Source: Microvirga arabica (GTDB lineage: Bacteria > Pseudomonadota > Alphaproteobacteria > Rhizobiales > Beijerinckiaceae). From it: a stretch of 64,000 nucleotides of DNA. This document shows, one piece after another, positions 28,094-36,619 of this stretch. The notes under the pieces were generated by a model. The model searched no databases. It was not told the DNA's origin and saw nothing but the letters and a program-made list of their open reading frames with translations. The translations under genes were made by a program, and so were the position numbers. The stretch is from contig NZ_JAFBID010000001.1 of assembly GCF_016811235.1 (NCBI RefSeq), forward strand, positions 1 through 64,000. Reading direction: 5' to 3'. Position 1 is the stretch's first letter. The number at the start of each line of letters is the position of its first letter.

Positions 28094-28951
28094 TCAGTGA
28101 TGCTCCTCATCAGAGGATTGGTCGGCGAGCCTTTTGATCTCGAACACCGCAGCCGTGACAAAGGCGGAGACGACGAGGAAGGTCGCAACAGTCGTGAAGG
28201 TCCCTTCCTGAACTCCCGGGTTCATCCCCACCAGCGGGATCAGCAGCAAAGCTGGAATGCCAAGGGTGATTGCGCCAAGAATGTAGACCGGGTTTGCTGA
28301 TCTTCTAGCCTTGTCGGTCTCATGCCCCCTGCGCTCCGACTTCTCCTGTGCCCAGACCTTCACACGTCCCGAGGCACCTCTCACCTGTGCTGACGCAGCC
28401 TGGAGGCGTGGGCTCCACACTCTGATCGCTTGTTGAACCTGGCCTTCGAGGCCAATGTGGACAGATCTTTTCCTATCCTGTCGACTTTCCGACTTGAGGT
28501 CACGAGCCATAAGAAGATGCTGGGTTGGTTCCTGCTTTTGGGCGACTTGCATCTCAAGCCCCTCGCTGGGCCGGGGCTGACCACTTGCAAGGCCGTGATG
28601 AGGCTCTGTTGGGCCGAGACCAACCGTCTGCACCGGCTGCTCGACCTCATCTCTGATCCTGCTGTGTAGATCTTGCTGATCTGGCGTGTTCCGATTGTCT
28701 TCCGTTGCCAAGTTGCCGCTTGAGGCGAGGGTGTCGCTCTGCGCAGGCGGAAGTCTGGAGCCAGTGTTCCCTTCGGGTCCCTCCAGTCCCCCATTGGGCA
28801 TCTCAGCGCTCAGGGAATCCAGAGCCGTGTTCGCCTTCTTCGGCGCAGCGCGCGGCTTACGGGTGGTGGACTTGAGCCGCTGCACACCAGCCTCGACATC
28901 CGGTGGTTTGGGGTTATCACGTTGGCTTGGGCGCTTGGGAGCTTTGCTCAT
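28094..28951 (-). CDS. Hypothetical membrane-anchored protein
   Basis: A 285-residue protein. Residues 1 to about 210 are polar and low-complexity, rich in Lys, Arg, Pro, Ser and Gln (MSKAPKRPSQRDNPKPPDVE at the start), with a possible coiled segment around HIGLEGQVQQAIRVWSPRL. Two hydrophobic helices close to the C-terminus (VYILGAITLGIPALLLIPLV and FTTVATFLVVSAFVTAAVF) would anchor it in the membrane with both ends in the cytoplasm. The end is acidic and His-rich (SDEEHH). Not recognised. It converges on the small exported protein gene. Confidence 0.55.
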   Translation of the reverse strand: MSKAPKRPSQRDNPKPPDVEAGVQRLKSTTRKPRAAPKKANTALDSLSAEMPNGGLEGPEGNTGSRLPPAQSDTLASSGNLATEDNRNTPDQQDLHSRIRDEVEQPVQTVGLGPTEPHHGLASGQPRPSEGLEMQVAQKQEPTQHLLMARDLKSESRQDRKRSVHIGLEGQVQQAIRVWSPRLQAASAQVRGASGRVKVWAQEKSERRGHETDKARRSANPVYILGAITLGIPALLLIPLVGMNPGVQEGTFTTVATFLVVSAFVTAAVFEIKRLADQSSDEEHH

Positions 28952-29123
28952 AAAGGGATCAAGGGCAGATACCTTGGCTTTTTAATGACACTGATGCTGA
29001 GGCTTTAGGCCAGAAGAGCATCTGGCGTGATTCTTGCTGTAGGGCTTGGGCTGCGACACACGGGAACCTCGATCCCGCATCTCTGTTGGCCTGACATGCC
29101 CCGTCAGCCAGGAGATCGAGCCA

Positions 29124-29258
29124 ATGATCTGCCCGTTCTGCAAGCAAGAGGTCGATGAGCCCTGCCGCAACACCGTGGAGATGCAGCGGCGGGCCAGCGA
29201 CCACATCGAACGATGCGATAAAGCTCTGAAGAACCTAAAGGGGATTGTGTTCGGCTAA
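29124..29258 (+). CDS. Small Cys-containing protein, 44 residues
   Basis: The ATG at 29124 has AGGAG eight bases upstream. The protein begins MICPFCKQEVDEPCRNTVEM and includes ASDHIERCDKAL, giving C-x2-C near the start plus further Cys and His that could bind one zinc. Such mini zinc-ribbon proteins are common but unnamed in Hyphomicrobiales. Its stop overlaps the stop of the minus-strand small gene by four bases. Confidence 0.65.
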   Translation: MICPFCKQEVDEPCRNTVEMQRRASDHIERCDKALKNLKGIVFG

Positions 29259-29392
29259 CCGTGGCGGTTGGCATAGCGACGCTTTTTAGTGAGTTTCTTC
29301 TGCCCTTCGAGCGTCTTGGCTGGGGCAATCACCTCCCTGTAGCGGCGGGTGTTCTTTTTGAACGAGGGTCGCATGCGAGACTTACCGGCCAT
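29255..29392 (-). CDS. Small, highly basic protein, 45 residues
   Basis: Found by reading the reverse strand. The ATG at 29392 has AGAAGGAC seven bases upstream, and the frame closes with TAG at 29257-29255. The protein starts MAGKSRMRPSFKKNTRRYRE and ends with KKLTKKRRYANRHG. About 17 of 45 residues are Lys or Arg, so binding to RNA, DNA or ribosomes is likely. It does not match a ribosomal protein I know. It is convergent with the Cys-containing small gene and overlaps its last codons. Confidence 0.6.
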   Translation of the reverse strand: MAGKSRMRPSFKKNTRRYREVIAPAKTLEGQKKLTKKRRYANRHG

Positions 29393-29544
29393 GGGCTTGT
29401 CCTTCTCAGTTTGGAAAGCAGCGAACCACATCAGGCTGGGCTGAGCATCTTATCCTGAGTGGGTATCTGAGGCTGCCCGAGGTCCAAACCATGAGGCGAT
29501 AAACTCTTGCGGCTCATCCGAACGCAGTGAGCAGGGACGAATAC

Positions 29545-29883
29545 ATGCCAACCCTCATCGGTTATGGACGATTCACCCGAGAGGCTATGCGCGGCATATT
29601 GCATACGTTTGAAGATCGGACAGAACCTGCCTCCAAGCTGGTCGAGCCTCTGGGGGCGGCCGATCTCCTGACCCATGACCCAGGCTGTGAGTTCGACGGG
29701 ATACTCCTTGCGGTGGCTCCCAGGGAGGGGGTCGTGGCCACAGCCGGTCTTGTTGCAACAGGTGGCAGGGCTCAGGACACCAAGGTAGCTCGTGCTTGTA
29801 TTCCTAGGAGAAATTATGAAGATCTTCGCACTGACCGGAGCCGGCGCGTCAGCCGAAAGCGGCTTGGGCACCTTCCGGGATAA
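29545..29883 (+). CDS. GYD-domain-like small protein, possibly with altered C-terminus
   Basis: From the ATG at 29545 the protein reads MPTLIGYGRFTREAMRGIL, then EDRTEPASKLVEPLGA and CEFDGILLAVAPREGVVATA. This follows the GYD domain pattern (strand, helix, EYD-type strand, EGV helix). The region normally reading EYDFLLV has C-E-F-D-G-I-L-L, and the last 35 residues run in frame across the start of the sirtuin gene without resembling the family. Either the gene is frameshifted near 29790 or it has a new tail. The overlap with the sirtuin start is 68 bases. Confidence 0.5.
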   Translation: MPTLIGYGRFTREAMRGILHTFEDRTEPASKLVEPLGAADLLTHDPGCEFDGILLAVAPREGVVATAGLVATGGRAQDTKVARACIPRRNYEDLRTDRSRRVSRKRLGHLPG

Positions 29884-30571
29884 GGATGGGCTGTGGTCCC
29901 GCTTTGACCCAATGAAGCTCGCCACACCAGAGGCATTCGCTCACAATCCGGACGAGGTGCATGCCTTCTACAACATGCGCCGCCAGAACCTCCTGTCGGC
30001 AGAGCCCAACGCCGCTCACCGGGCGCTTGCCCGCTTAGAGGCCGGTCTGGCCGAGCGCGGCGGCAGCCTGTTTCTTTGCACGCAGAACATCGACGACCTT
30101 CACGAGCGGGCGGGCTCGCAAGGGGTCGTCCATATGCACGGCGAACTGCTCAAAGCCCGTTGCACAGCCTGTGGCGGGACAATGCCATGGCACGAAGACT
30201 TGAGCATCGCGGTCCCCTGCCCGTCCTGCCGCCGTTCCGGAGGGTTGAGACCTCACGTAGTCTGGTTTGGCGAGATGCCGCTGGAGATGGATGCGATCTA
30301 TGACGCTCTGCTCGGGGCAGACCTGTTTGTTGCAATCGGCACTTCGGGTTCCGTCTACCCGGCAGCAGGCTTCGTATCGGAGGCGCGGGGACATGGCATC
30401 CGCACCTGCGAGATCAATCTGGAGCCCTCAGATAACGCCCGCCAGTTCGATGAGGGACGGTATGGGCCAGCCAGCGAGGTCGTCCCAGCGTGGGTTGAGC
30501 AGCTACTCTCGTCAAGATCTTCGAGCGACCAAGGCGGGTTTACGGCTCCCGGCTCATCTCATCCCAAATAG
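29816..30571 (+). CDS. NAD-dependent protein deacylase, class III sirtuin (CobB type)
   Basis: A 251-residue protein from the ATG at 29816, with AGGAG upstream. NAD-binding motifs are TGAGASAESGLGTFRDKDGLW (position 7 on, broken here by an unusual Ala and LG in place of Ile and IP), TQNIDDLHERAGS (Gln90 to Asp93) and GTSGSVYPAAGF. The catalytic His is His108 in VHMHGEL. Zinc ligands are CTAC and CPSC. Tyr52 and Arg55 (FYNMRR) form the Y-x-x-R pair that marks class III enzymes, which remove succinyl and malonyl as well as acetyl groups. It would act in the cytoplasm on Lys-acylated metabolic enzymes. The gene directly follows a GYD-like gene and overlaps it. Confidence 0.93.
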   Translation: MKIFALTGAGASAESGLGTFRDKDGLWSRFDPMKLATPEAFAHNPDEVHAFYNMRRQNLLSAEPNAAHRALARLEAGLAERGGSLFLCTQNIDDLHERAGSQGVVHMHGELLKARCTACGGTMPWHEDLSIAVPCPSCRRSGGLRPHVVWFGEMPLEMDAIYDALLGADLFVAIGTSGSVYPAAGFVSEARGHGIRTCEINLEPSDNARQFDEGRYGPASEVVPAWVEQLLSSRSSSDQGGFTAPGSSHPK

Positions 30572-30648
30572 TAGAACCGTCACGTTGGCGTACGGCCTGA
30601 CGAGGAGCATAGTCCTGCTCTCCCGTTCTAGGCTCGGCGGAGGTGTTC

Positions 30649-31011
30649 ATGTCCAGCCTTCTTGTCCATGTCACCTGCGGGCCTGAAAACCCCACTAAGG
30701 CTGCACTGGCCTTCTTCGTCGCGGCAGCAGCCGTCGAGGCAGGGCATCAGGTTCACGTGTTCCTGGCAGGCGATGCGGTTCAACTCATCCGCGAACCCAC
30801 GCGCACCGGCCTCGTGGGGCTTGGTACGGGTGCCCTTCGGGAGCATTTCGACAAGGTGATCGCCGGAGGTGGCCGGCTGTATCTCTCGGCTGGATCCTGT
30901 GCCGCGCGGGGCGTCAGCGATGCGGACCTTCAAGGTGTCCCTCACGAGAAGGCTGGCCCGCCTATGCTGGTGCGGCTGGTGATGGAGTGCGACCGCAGCA
31001 TCGTCTACTGA
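30649..31011 (+). CDS. DsrE family protein
   Basis: A 120-residue protein from the ATG at 30649, with GGAGG upstream. Its pattern fits the DsrE/DsrF-like fold: VHVTCGPENPTKAALAFFVA, then HQVHVFLAGDAVQLI and a C-terminal GGRLYLSAGSCAARGVSD with Cys in the position used by sulfur carriers, and VMECDRSIVY at the end. Members carry sulfur or are uncharacterised. It stands 77 bases after the sirtuin gene and 35 bases before an NTF2-like gene on the same strand. Confidence 0.82.
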   Translation: MSSLLVHVTCGPENPTKAALAFFVAAAAVEAGHQVHVFLAGDAVQLIREPTRTGLVGLGTGALREHFDKVIAGGGRLYLSAGSCAARGVSDADLQGVPHEKAGPPMLVRLVMECDRSIVY

Positions 31012-31046
31012 CCCGGTGCATCTCACGAGCCAGGAGGGGAGACCTG

Positions 31047-31424
31047 ATGGCAGACGCTGTTTCCATTTCCGTCCTTGAGGAATTTGCGGCAGCCTGGAAC
31101 CGGCATGACCTGGATGCGATCCTGTCGATGATGCCGGAGGACTGCGTGTTCGAGGCCAGCCGTGGTCCTGACGTGAAGGGGACGATCTTTACAGGTCAGG
31201 CTGCAGTCCGCCGTGGAATTGAGGAGGTCTTTGCAACCTTTCCGGATGCCCGGTGGAATAATCCTAAGCACTTCATTGCTGGAGATCGGGGCGTCTCCGA
31301 GTGGGTGTTCACGGCCACCGGGCCTGACGGTGCTCATGTGGAGGTTCAAGGCTGCGATGTCGTCACCTTCCGCAATGGCAAGATCGCCGTCAAGAACTCG
31401 TACCGGAAGCAGCGCACCGGCTGA
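31047..31424 (+). CDS. SnoaL/NTF2-like protein
   Basis: A 125-residue protein from the ATG at 31047, with AGGAGGGG upstream. It follows the SnoaL-like polyketide cyclase family pattern: EEFAAAWNRHDLDAILSMMP, CVFEASRGPDVKG, AVRRGIEEVFATFPDARW and the final strands WVFTATGPDG and VTFRNGKIAVKNSY. The catalytic role, if any, is unknown; many of these proteins bind small ligands. It is likely co-transcribed with the DsrE gene. Confidence 0.82.
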   Translation: MADAVSISVLEEFAAAWNRHDLDAILSMMPEDCVFEASRGPDVKGTIFTGQAAVRRGIEEVFATFPDARWNNPKHFIAGDRGVSEWVFTATGPDGAHVEVQGCDVVTFRNGKIAVKNSYRKQRTG

Positions 31425-31500
31425 TCTCCGGAATTCCTCTTGTTCATCATCAAAGTACCGGTACGCTCGGCTCTCCAATATGTTGCGGGAGAGCACAGGC

Positions 31501-31968
31501 ATGAACGGCGCTGCCACAGATCATCGAAGCCTCTGGTTCCTCAATACCTACGTCACGATCCGCATCTCGTCACGGGATGGTTCGGACGGCATCTCGGTGC
31601 TTGAGCACCGAGCCTCACAGGGGGACTCTCCGCCGCTGCATATCCATCATGACGAGGATGAAATCTTCCACGTGCTTGAAGGTGAGGTGCGCTACCGGGT
31701 CGGAGATCAGGAGCACCGCGCCAGCACTGGAGAAACGCTGCTCACTCCCAAAGGCATTCCTCACACTTACAGGGTGGAGTCGGCTGAGGCCCGCATGCTC
31801 ACCATCACCCGAGGCGAATTCGAAACCTTCATCCGCGCCTTTGGCCGTCCTGCTGAACGGCAGGGGCTGCCTGATCCATCCGGTCCACCGACGCCTGAGC
31901 AAGCTGAGGCCCTTGCGCGTGCCTGCCGTCAATTCGGGATAGAACTCGTCGGGCCGCCGCTTTCGTAA
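31501..31968 (+). CDS. Cupin-domain protein
   Basis: A 155-residue protein from ATG 31501, with GGGAGA upstream; an ATG seven codons earlier is possible. The first cupin motif is LHIHHDEDEIFHVLEGEVRY, with three His and a Glu for metal binding. The second is ETLLTPKGIPHTYRV, with a further His. It belongs to the small monomeric cupins often annotated as quercetin dioxygenase-like. Metal and substrate are unknown. It follows the NTF2-like gene on the same strand with 76 bases between. Confidence 0.87.
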   Translation: MNGAATDHRSLWFLNTYVTIRISSRDGSDGISVLEHRASQGDSPPLHIHHDEDEIFHVLEGEVRYRVGDQEHRASTGETLLTPKGIPHTYRVESAEARMLTITRGEFETFIRAFGRPAERQGLPDPSGPPTPEQAEALARACRQFGIELVGPPLS

Positions 31969-31974
31969 ACCGGG

Positions 31975-32202
31975 TTACACGTTTGCGGGGTGCTCCTCGA
32001 CGAGGGTGCCGATCAGACGCAGCAGTTCCTGCTGTTCCGGCCCTGCGCCCCGCCCCAGGAAAGCCGCGATATCTTCATGTTCCACCTGCCCTCCGGAAGC
32101 GACATTGGCTTCGTGGCGGACGAACAAAGCCCCTGAAGGATCTCGGATCAGATACCAGCGGTCACCGCTTGGACTTTCATAGAGCTTGCGCGCCTTCTTC
32201 AT
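31975..32202 (-). CDS. Conserved hypothetical protein, 75 residues
   Basis: The ATG at 32202 has AGGAG six bases upstream. The protein begins MKKARKLYESPSGDRWYLIR, continues DPSGALFVRHEANVASGGQV and ends with a helix (EQQELLRLIGTLVEE). The pattern of a small strand-rich domain followed by a helix is familiar from short uncharacterised proteins of Bradyrhizobium and relatives. No function is known. It converges with the cupin gene only six bases away. Confidence 0.7.
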   Translation of the reverse strand: MKKARKLYESPSGDRWYLIRDPSGALFVRHEANVASGGQVEHEDIAAFLGRGAGPEQQELLRLIGTLVEEHPANV

Positions 32203-32452
32203 GCGGGCTCCTGTCGGGTCGAGATGGCACAGCCACTGTAACCCATCGCAGCAAAAGGCGGAAAGCACAGATTGATCGAGCAGGGCTTCAGGAGAATTCC
32301 AAGTCGCATGTTCAACGGGGCCCCTCACCGGAATGAAGCTGAATCTATCAACTGGACAGGCTCTGCTGGGTGGATAGCCCAGATCGCAGGCTTGTAGACA
32401 ATCTGCCTTCCATGACCCCGAACAAGCCAGATCTCATAATTTCAGGGTGCCC
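32203..32452. other. Intergenic region before the ABC exporter stop
   Basis: About 250 bases containing no supported gene or clear terminator. Confidence 0.3.
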
Positions 32453-34348
32453 TCATCGATAGCCCGACGCCTGCAATTCGAACAGTTCGGCGTAGCGACC
32501 GCCTGATGCAACGAGCTGTTCGTGTGAGCCAGCCTCCACGACCTGCCCATTCTCGAGGACAAGGATGCGGTCGGCCATCCGCACGGTCGAGAACCGGTGC
32601 GAGATCAGAATGGCGGTCTTGCCCAAACTCAGATCCCGGAATCGCTGGAAAACCTCGTACTCCGAGCGGGCGTCGAGAGCGGCGGTCGGCTCATCCAGGA
32701 TGAGCACCTCCGCATCCCGCATGTAGGCGCGCGCGATGGCGATCTTCTGCCATTCACCTCCGGAGAGATCCGCCCCCCGGTGGAACCGCTTGCCAAGCGG
32801 CTGGTCATATCCTTGGGGTAGGCGTTGGATGATTTGATCGGCGAGACTGCGCTCTGCCGCCTGCTGAATCCGGCTGCGATCATCGGTAGCCTCGATGCAA
32901 CCTGCTCCGATGTTCTCGCCGGCCGTGAAGTGAAACCGCACGAAATCCTGAAAGATCACGCCAATGTGGCGCCTCAGGTCGGCCAGATCATATTCACGCA
33001 GGTCATAGCCATCGAGAAGGATCCGTCCCTCTGTCGGATCGTAGAGCCGGGCAAGGAGCTTCACGATCGTGGTTTTGCCGGCTCCGTTCTCCCCAACCAA
33101 AGCTACGACCTCACCGGCTGTCAGCGTCAAGCTCAGGTGACGGACGGCCCAGCGATCTGAATCTGGATACCGGAAGCCTACGTTCTCAAACACGATCCCC
33201 GACCGCAGCGGCTGTGGAAAGGGTCGTGGATTTGCCGGTGACCCGATGCTTGGACGGACATCGAAGAATGAGAACAGATCCTCCAGGTACAGCGCCTGCC
33301 CGGCGATCTGTGAAAACCCCAGAAGCAATCCCTCGAGCAGCCCCCGCAGCCGCAGGAAGGAGCCGGACAGAAACGTCAAGTCACCGATGCTGAACTCGCC
33401 CCGGACGGTTCGCCACACGATCAGAGCATAGGCCAGGTAATAGGCGCATGACGCAAGCGCGGCGAAGAGCGTGCCCCATGCGGCCCGGCGGATCGCTAGC
33501 CGCCGGTTGTCCGCATACATCCGATCAGCAAAGCCTCTGAAGCGCTCGACCAGAAAGGAGTTGAGGCCAAAAAGCTTAATCTCCTTCGCGGTCTCGACGC
33601 TCGAGCCGAGATAACGGATGTAATCGAGCTGACGCCGCTCCGGGGTCCGGAAGTAGTTGAGGCGATAGCCCTGCGCGTTGAAATGCACCTCGCCGACAAA
33701 GGCTGGCAGGAGAGCAAGGATGATCAGGACGATGAGCCACGGCGCATAGGCGAGCAGGCCGGCAGCGAGTGAAAGGACGGTGAGCCCATCCTGTGCCTGC
33801 CCGAAGATCTGGGTCAAGAGAGTGGTTCGCCCGGTGACCTGACGGCGAGCCCGTTCCAGTCGATCCTGCTGATCACTGCTCTCGAACTGCTCAAGATCCA
33901 GAGTCGTCGCATGCTCCATCAGACGCACACTGGCGAAGTTGCTGTAGCGCTCGGATAAGAGGCTGTCGACGAGGGAGCTAGCCCGCCCTAAGAGATCAGC
34001 GACGATAGCGAGGGCCAGCTCCAAAACGAGCAGCTCACCAAGAAAATGAAGTCGGCCGCTCCTGATCCAGTCGCTAAGGCTCCACCCTGGTGAGGCGAGC
34101 TGTGTCTGGGCCACCACCTCATCAATAATGAGCTTGCCGATATAAAGCAGCATAATGGGCAGGACTGAGCGGATCAGCCGCAGCCCGAGACTTGCCGCTG
34201 TAAGAGCAGGGCTGGCCTGCCAAACCAGACGGAACAGAGACGGAAGGTGACGCAAGGCACCAACCCGCTCACGCAGCGAGCGGCTGGAGGGGAACACTCG
34301 AGCGGCCATCCCATTAAGATGGGGTCCAGGGTTCACTCGTCGAGCCAT
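32453..34348 (-). CDS. ABC exporter, fused membrane and ATPase domains
   Basis: A 631-residue half-transporter. Residues about 40-340 form the six-helix exporter membrane domain. The ATPase domain has Walker A VGENGAGKTT near 417, signature LSGGEWQ near 527 and Walker B EVLILDEPTAALDA with the Q-loop GVIFQDF. It would dimerise in the inner membrane and export a lipid, peptide or drug. The ATG at 34348 has no good ribosome site, and a second ATG at 34309 is possible. Its last 28 codons are duplicated as an orphan fragment at 15513-15600. No adjacent gene suggests the cargo. Confidence 0.93.
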   Translation of the reverse strand: MARRVNPGPHLNGMAARVFPSSRSLRERVGALRHLPSLFRLVWQASPALTAASLGLRLIRSVLPIMLLYIGKLIIDEVVAQTQLASPGWSLSDWIRSGRLHFLGELLVLELALAIVADLLGRASSLVDSLLSERYSNFASVRLMEHATTLDLEQFESSDQQDRLERARRQVTGRTTLLTQIFGQAQDGLTVLSLAAGLLAYAPWLIVLIILALLPAFVGEVHFNAQGYRLNYFRTPERRQLDYIRYLGSSVETAKEIKLFGLNSFLVERFRGFADRMYADNRRLAIRRAAWGTLFAALASCAYYLAYALIVWRTVRGEFSIGDLTFLSGSFLRLRGLLEGLLLGFSQIAGQALYLEDLFSFFDVRPSIGSPANPRPFPQPLRSGIVFENVGFRYPDSDRWAVRHLSLTLTAGEVVALVGENGAGKTTIVKLLARLYDPTEGRILLDGYDLREYDLADLRRHIGVIFQDFVRFHFTAGENIGAGCIEATDDRSRIQQAAERSLADQIIQRLPQGYDQPLGKRFHRGADLSGGEWQKIAIARAYMRDAEVLILDEPTAALDARSEYEVFQRFRDLSLGKTAILISHRFSTVRMADRILVLENGQVVEAGSHEQLVASGGRYAELFELQASGYR

Positions 34349-34413
34349 CTAACTGCTGCAACTGTGGGGCTGTCCCAGAACCTGGATGGAAGCCAATCGT
34401 CTCGGAGGGCACC

Positions 34414-34911
34414 ATGACAGACGATGACCAAGACAACGCCGATGATCAGCACGAGCATTGGAAGCACCACGGCGTTCAAGTGATCAAGGGTGACCGCCTC
34501 GATCCAAATACCGCTCAGACTCCGGGCATGTTTCGGCAGGCTGCGATCAACCATGCGCGGGTTGGAGCACAGAAGATCTGGGCGGGCACCGTTTCGATCC
34601 AGCCGAACGCCAAGACTGGAGTGCACCACCACGGTGAGTTGGAGAGCGTCATCTATGTTGTACGGGGCAAGGCTCGTATGCGATGGGGTGAGCGGTTGGA
34701 GTTCGTTGCGGAGGCTGGACCTGGCGACTTCATCTATGTGCCGCCCTTCGTGCCTCATCAGGAGATCAACGCCAGTCCGGATGAGCCCCTCGAATGCGTT
34801 CTCGTGCGCAGCGATAACGAGGCCGTCGTCGTGAACATCACCGACGTCGATCCTGTCGAAAAGCCGGAGGAGGTTTACTGGGTCGACCCGATCCACAAGC
34901 AGCCGGACTAA
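34414..34911 (+). CDS. Cupin-domain protein
   Basis: A 165-residue protein, ATG at 34414 with GGAGG upstream. It starts with a very acidic leader (MTDDDQDNADDQHEHWKHHG). The first cupin motif is TGVHHHGELESVIYVVRGKA, and the second is GDFIYVPPFVPHQEINA, together holding the usual metal ligands. It resembles single-domain cupins annotated as mannose-6-phosphate isomerase-like. The activity is unknown. It is transcribed divergently from the ABC exporter with a 65-base gap that must hold both promoters. Confidence 0.88.
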   Translation: MTDDDQDNADDQHEHWKHHGVQVIKGDRLDPNTAQTPGMFRQAAINHARVGAQKIWAGTVSIQPNAKTGVHHHGELESVIYVVRGKARMRWGERLEFVAEAGPGDFIYVPPFVPHQEINASPDEPLECVLVRSDNEAVVVNITDVDPVEKPEEVYWVDPIHKQPD

Positions 34912-35037
34912 GGGCATTCCAGAACCACAAGTCCTACAAGTCTGTAACAGCCCTTGTGCTATCCCTGGCTGACTGCAGGACCACTTAGCTTCTGCAAAGC
35001 TGGCGGGGTCAGCGCCAAGGACGGAGTTTACACCAAA

Positions 35038-36531
35038 ATGCAGATCTACCACTTGCTGGAAGAACGTTTCGCACGCATCAGCTCGATCGAAGACGCGATC
35101 GGTATTCTGCAATGGGACACGGAGACCATGATGCCGGAGGGAGCTGCCGACGGTCGTTCGGACCAGCTCGCGACGCTCAAGGGTCTTGCCCATGAACTGC
35201 TCACCGCACCTGACACGGGCGAGCTGCTGGCCCAGGCGGATCAAGACAGCGGGCAGCTCGATGATTGGCAACGCGCTAACCTGCGTGAGATGCGCCGGAT
35301 CTATCTCCATGGTTCCGCCGTTCCAGCGGATCTCGTCGAGGCCAGCTCGAAAGCCGTGTCGAAGGCGGAATTGGTCTGGCGAGAGGCGAGACAAAACGGG
35401 GATTTCGCCCTCCTTCTCCCGCACTTGGCGCAGGTGCTCTCCTTCCAGCGGCAGATCGGCCAGGCCAAGGGCGAGGCGTTGGGACTATCCCCCTATGATG
35501 CACTGCTCGACAGCTACGATCCCGGTCTGCGCCAGGAAACAATAGATCCACTCTTTACAGAACTTGGCGCCGAGCTGCCGGGCCTGATCCAGGAGGCGCA
35601 GGAGCGCCAAAAGGAACTTCCTGCCATCCAGCCGCTCAACGGCCCCTTCCCTGTCGATGATCAACGACGCATCGGCGAGCAGTTGATGAAGGCCGTGGGG
35701 TTTGATTTCAACCAGGGCCGGCTCGACGTGAGCCTGCACCCCTTTTGCGGAGGATCCACGGGCGACGTCCGGATCACCACCCGCTACAGCGAGGCAAACT
35801 TCATGAGCGCGCTCATGGGGGTGCTTCATGAAACCGGTCACGCTCTCTATGAGCAGGGCCGCCCGGAAACGTGGCGCCGTCAGCCGGTCGGGCTTGCGCG
35901 TGGCATGAGCCTGCACGAGAGCCAGTCGCTGCTTATCGAGATGCAGGCCTGCCGGAGCCGGGAGTTCGTCACGTATCTTGCTCCCCTCGTGCGGGAGACG
36001 TTCCAGGGAGAGGGCCCAGCCTGGAGCCCGGAGAACCTCCATCGGATCCTGACCAGGGTGGAGCCGGGCTTTATCCGCGTGGATGCCGACGAGATCACCT
36101 ATCCGGCCCACATCCTGGTCCGCTACAAACTCGAGAAGGCGCTGATCGCCGGCAACCTCCCGATCGAGGACCTGCCGTCCGCTTTCAACGAGGAGATCAA
36201 AAAGCTTCTCGGCCTCACGGTGCCCGATGACAGCCTGGGCTGCCTGCAGGATATCCACTGGCCTGGTGGCGCGTGGGGATACTTCCCGACCTACACGCTC
36301 GGGGCCATGACGGCGGCTCAACTCTTCAGGGCTGCCTGCCAGACGGATGCGGACATCCTCCCAGGCCTGGCGAAGGGTGATTTCGCGCCGCTTCGGAACT
36401 GGCTGCGCGCCAAGGTCCATGCGAAAGGCAGCCTGATGGCCACCGACCAGCTTGTGGCTGCCGCAACCGGGCAGCCGCTGACGGCGGAGGTCTTCCGCGC
36501 TCACCTGCGGGAACGGTACCTCACGCACTGA
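35038..36531 (+). CDS. M32 family metallocarboxypeptidase (Taq carboxypeptidase type)
   Basis: A 497-residue protein from the ATG at 35038 (MQIYHLLEERFARIS), with GGAG about 11 bases upstream. The HEXXH zinc motif appears as HETGHALYEQGRP, and the family's HESQSLLIEMQ motif follows with a Glu that provides the third ligand. Other M32 signatures are ILQWDTETMMPEGA near the N-terminus and IRVDADEITYPAHI, YFPTYTLGAM near the end. It removes C-terminal residues from peptides in the cytoplasm. It has full family length and stands alone on the plus strand. Confidence 0.95.
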   Translation: MQIYHLLEERFARISSIEDAIGILQWDTETMMPEGAADGRSDQLATLKGLAHELLTAPDTGELLAQADQDSGQLDDWQRANLREMRRIYLHGSAVPADLVEASSKAVSKAELVWREARQNGDFALLLPHLAQVLSFQRQIGQAKGEALGLSPYDALLDSYDPGLRQETIDPLFTELGAELPGLIQEAQERQKELPAIQPLNGPFPVDDQRRIGEQLMKAVGFDFNQGRLDVSLHPFCGGSTGDVRITTRYSEANFMSALMGVLHETGHALYEQGRPETWRRQPVGLARGMSLHESQSLLIEMQACRSREFVTYLAPLVRETFQGEGPAWSPENLHRILTRVEPGFIRVDADEITYPAHILVRYKLEKALIAGNLPIEDLPSAFNEEIKKLLGLTVPDDSLGCLQDIHWPGGAWGYFPTYTLGAMTAAQLFRAACQTDADILPGLAKGDFAPLRNWLRAKVHAKGSLMATDQLVAAATGQPLTAEVFRAHLRERYLTH

Positions 36532-36619
36532 GTCTTGCGCCTGAAGTGCATTGATCCATGTTGTCCCGGAACCAGGATTGATTGGCCCGCAAGCGGCAGG
36601 AAAAGAGTCTCAGAAACGA

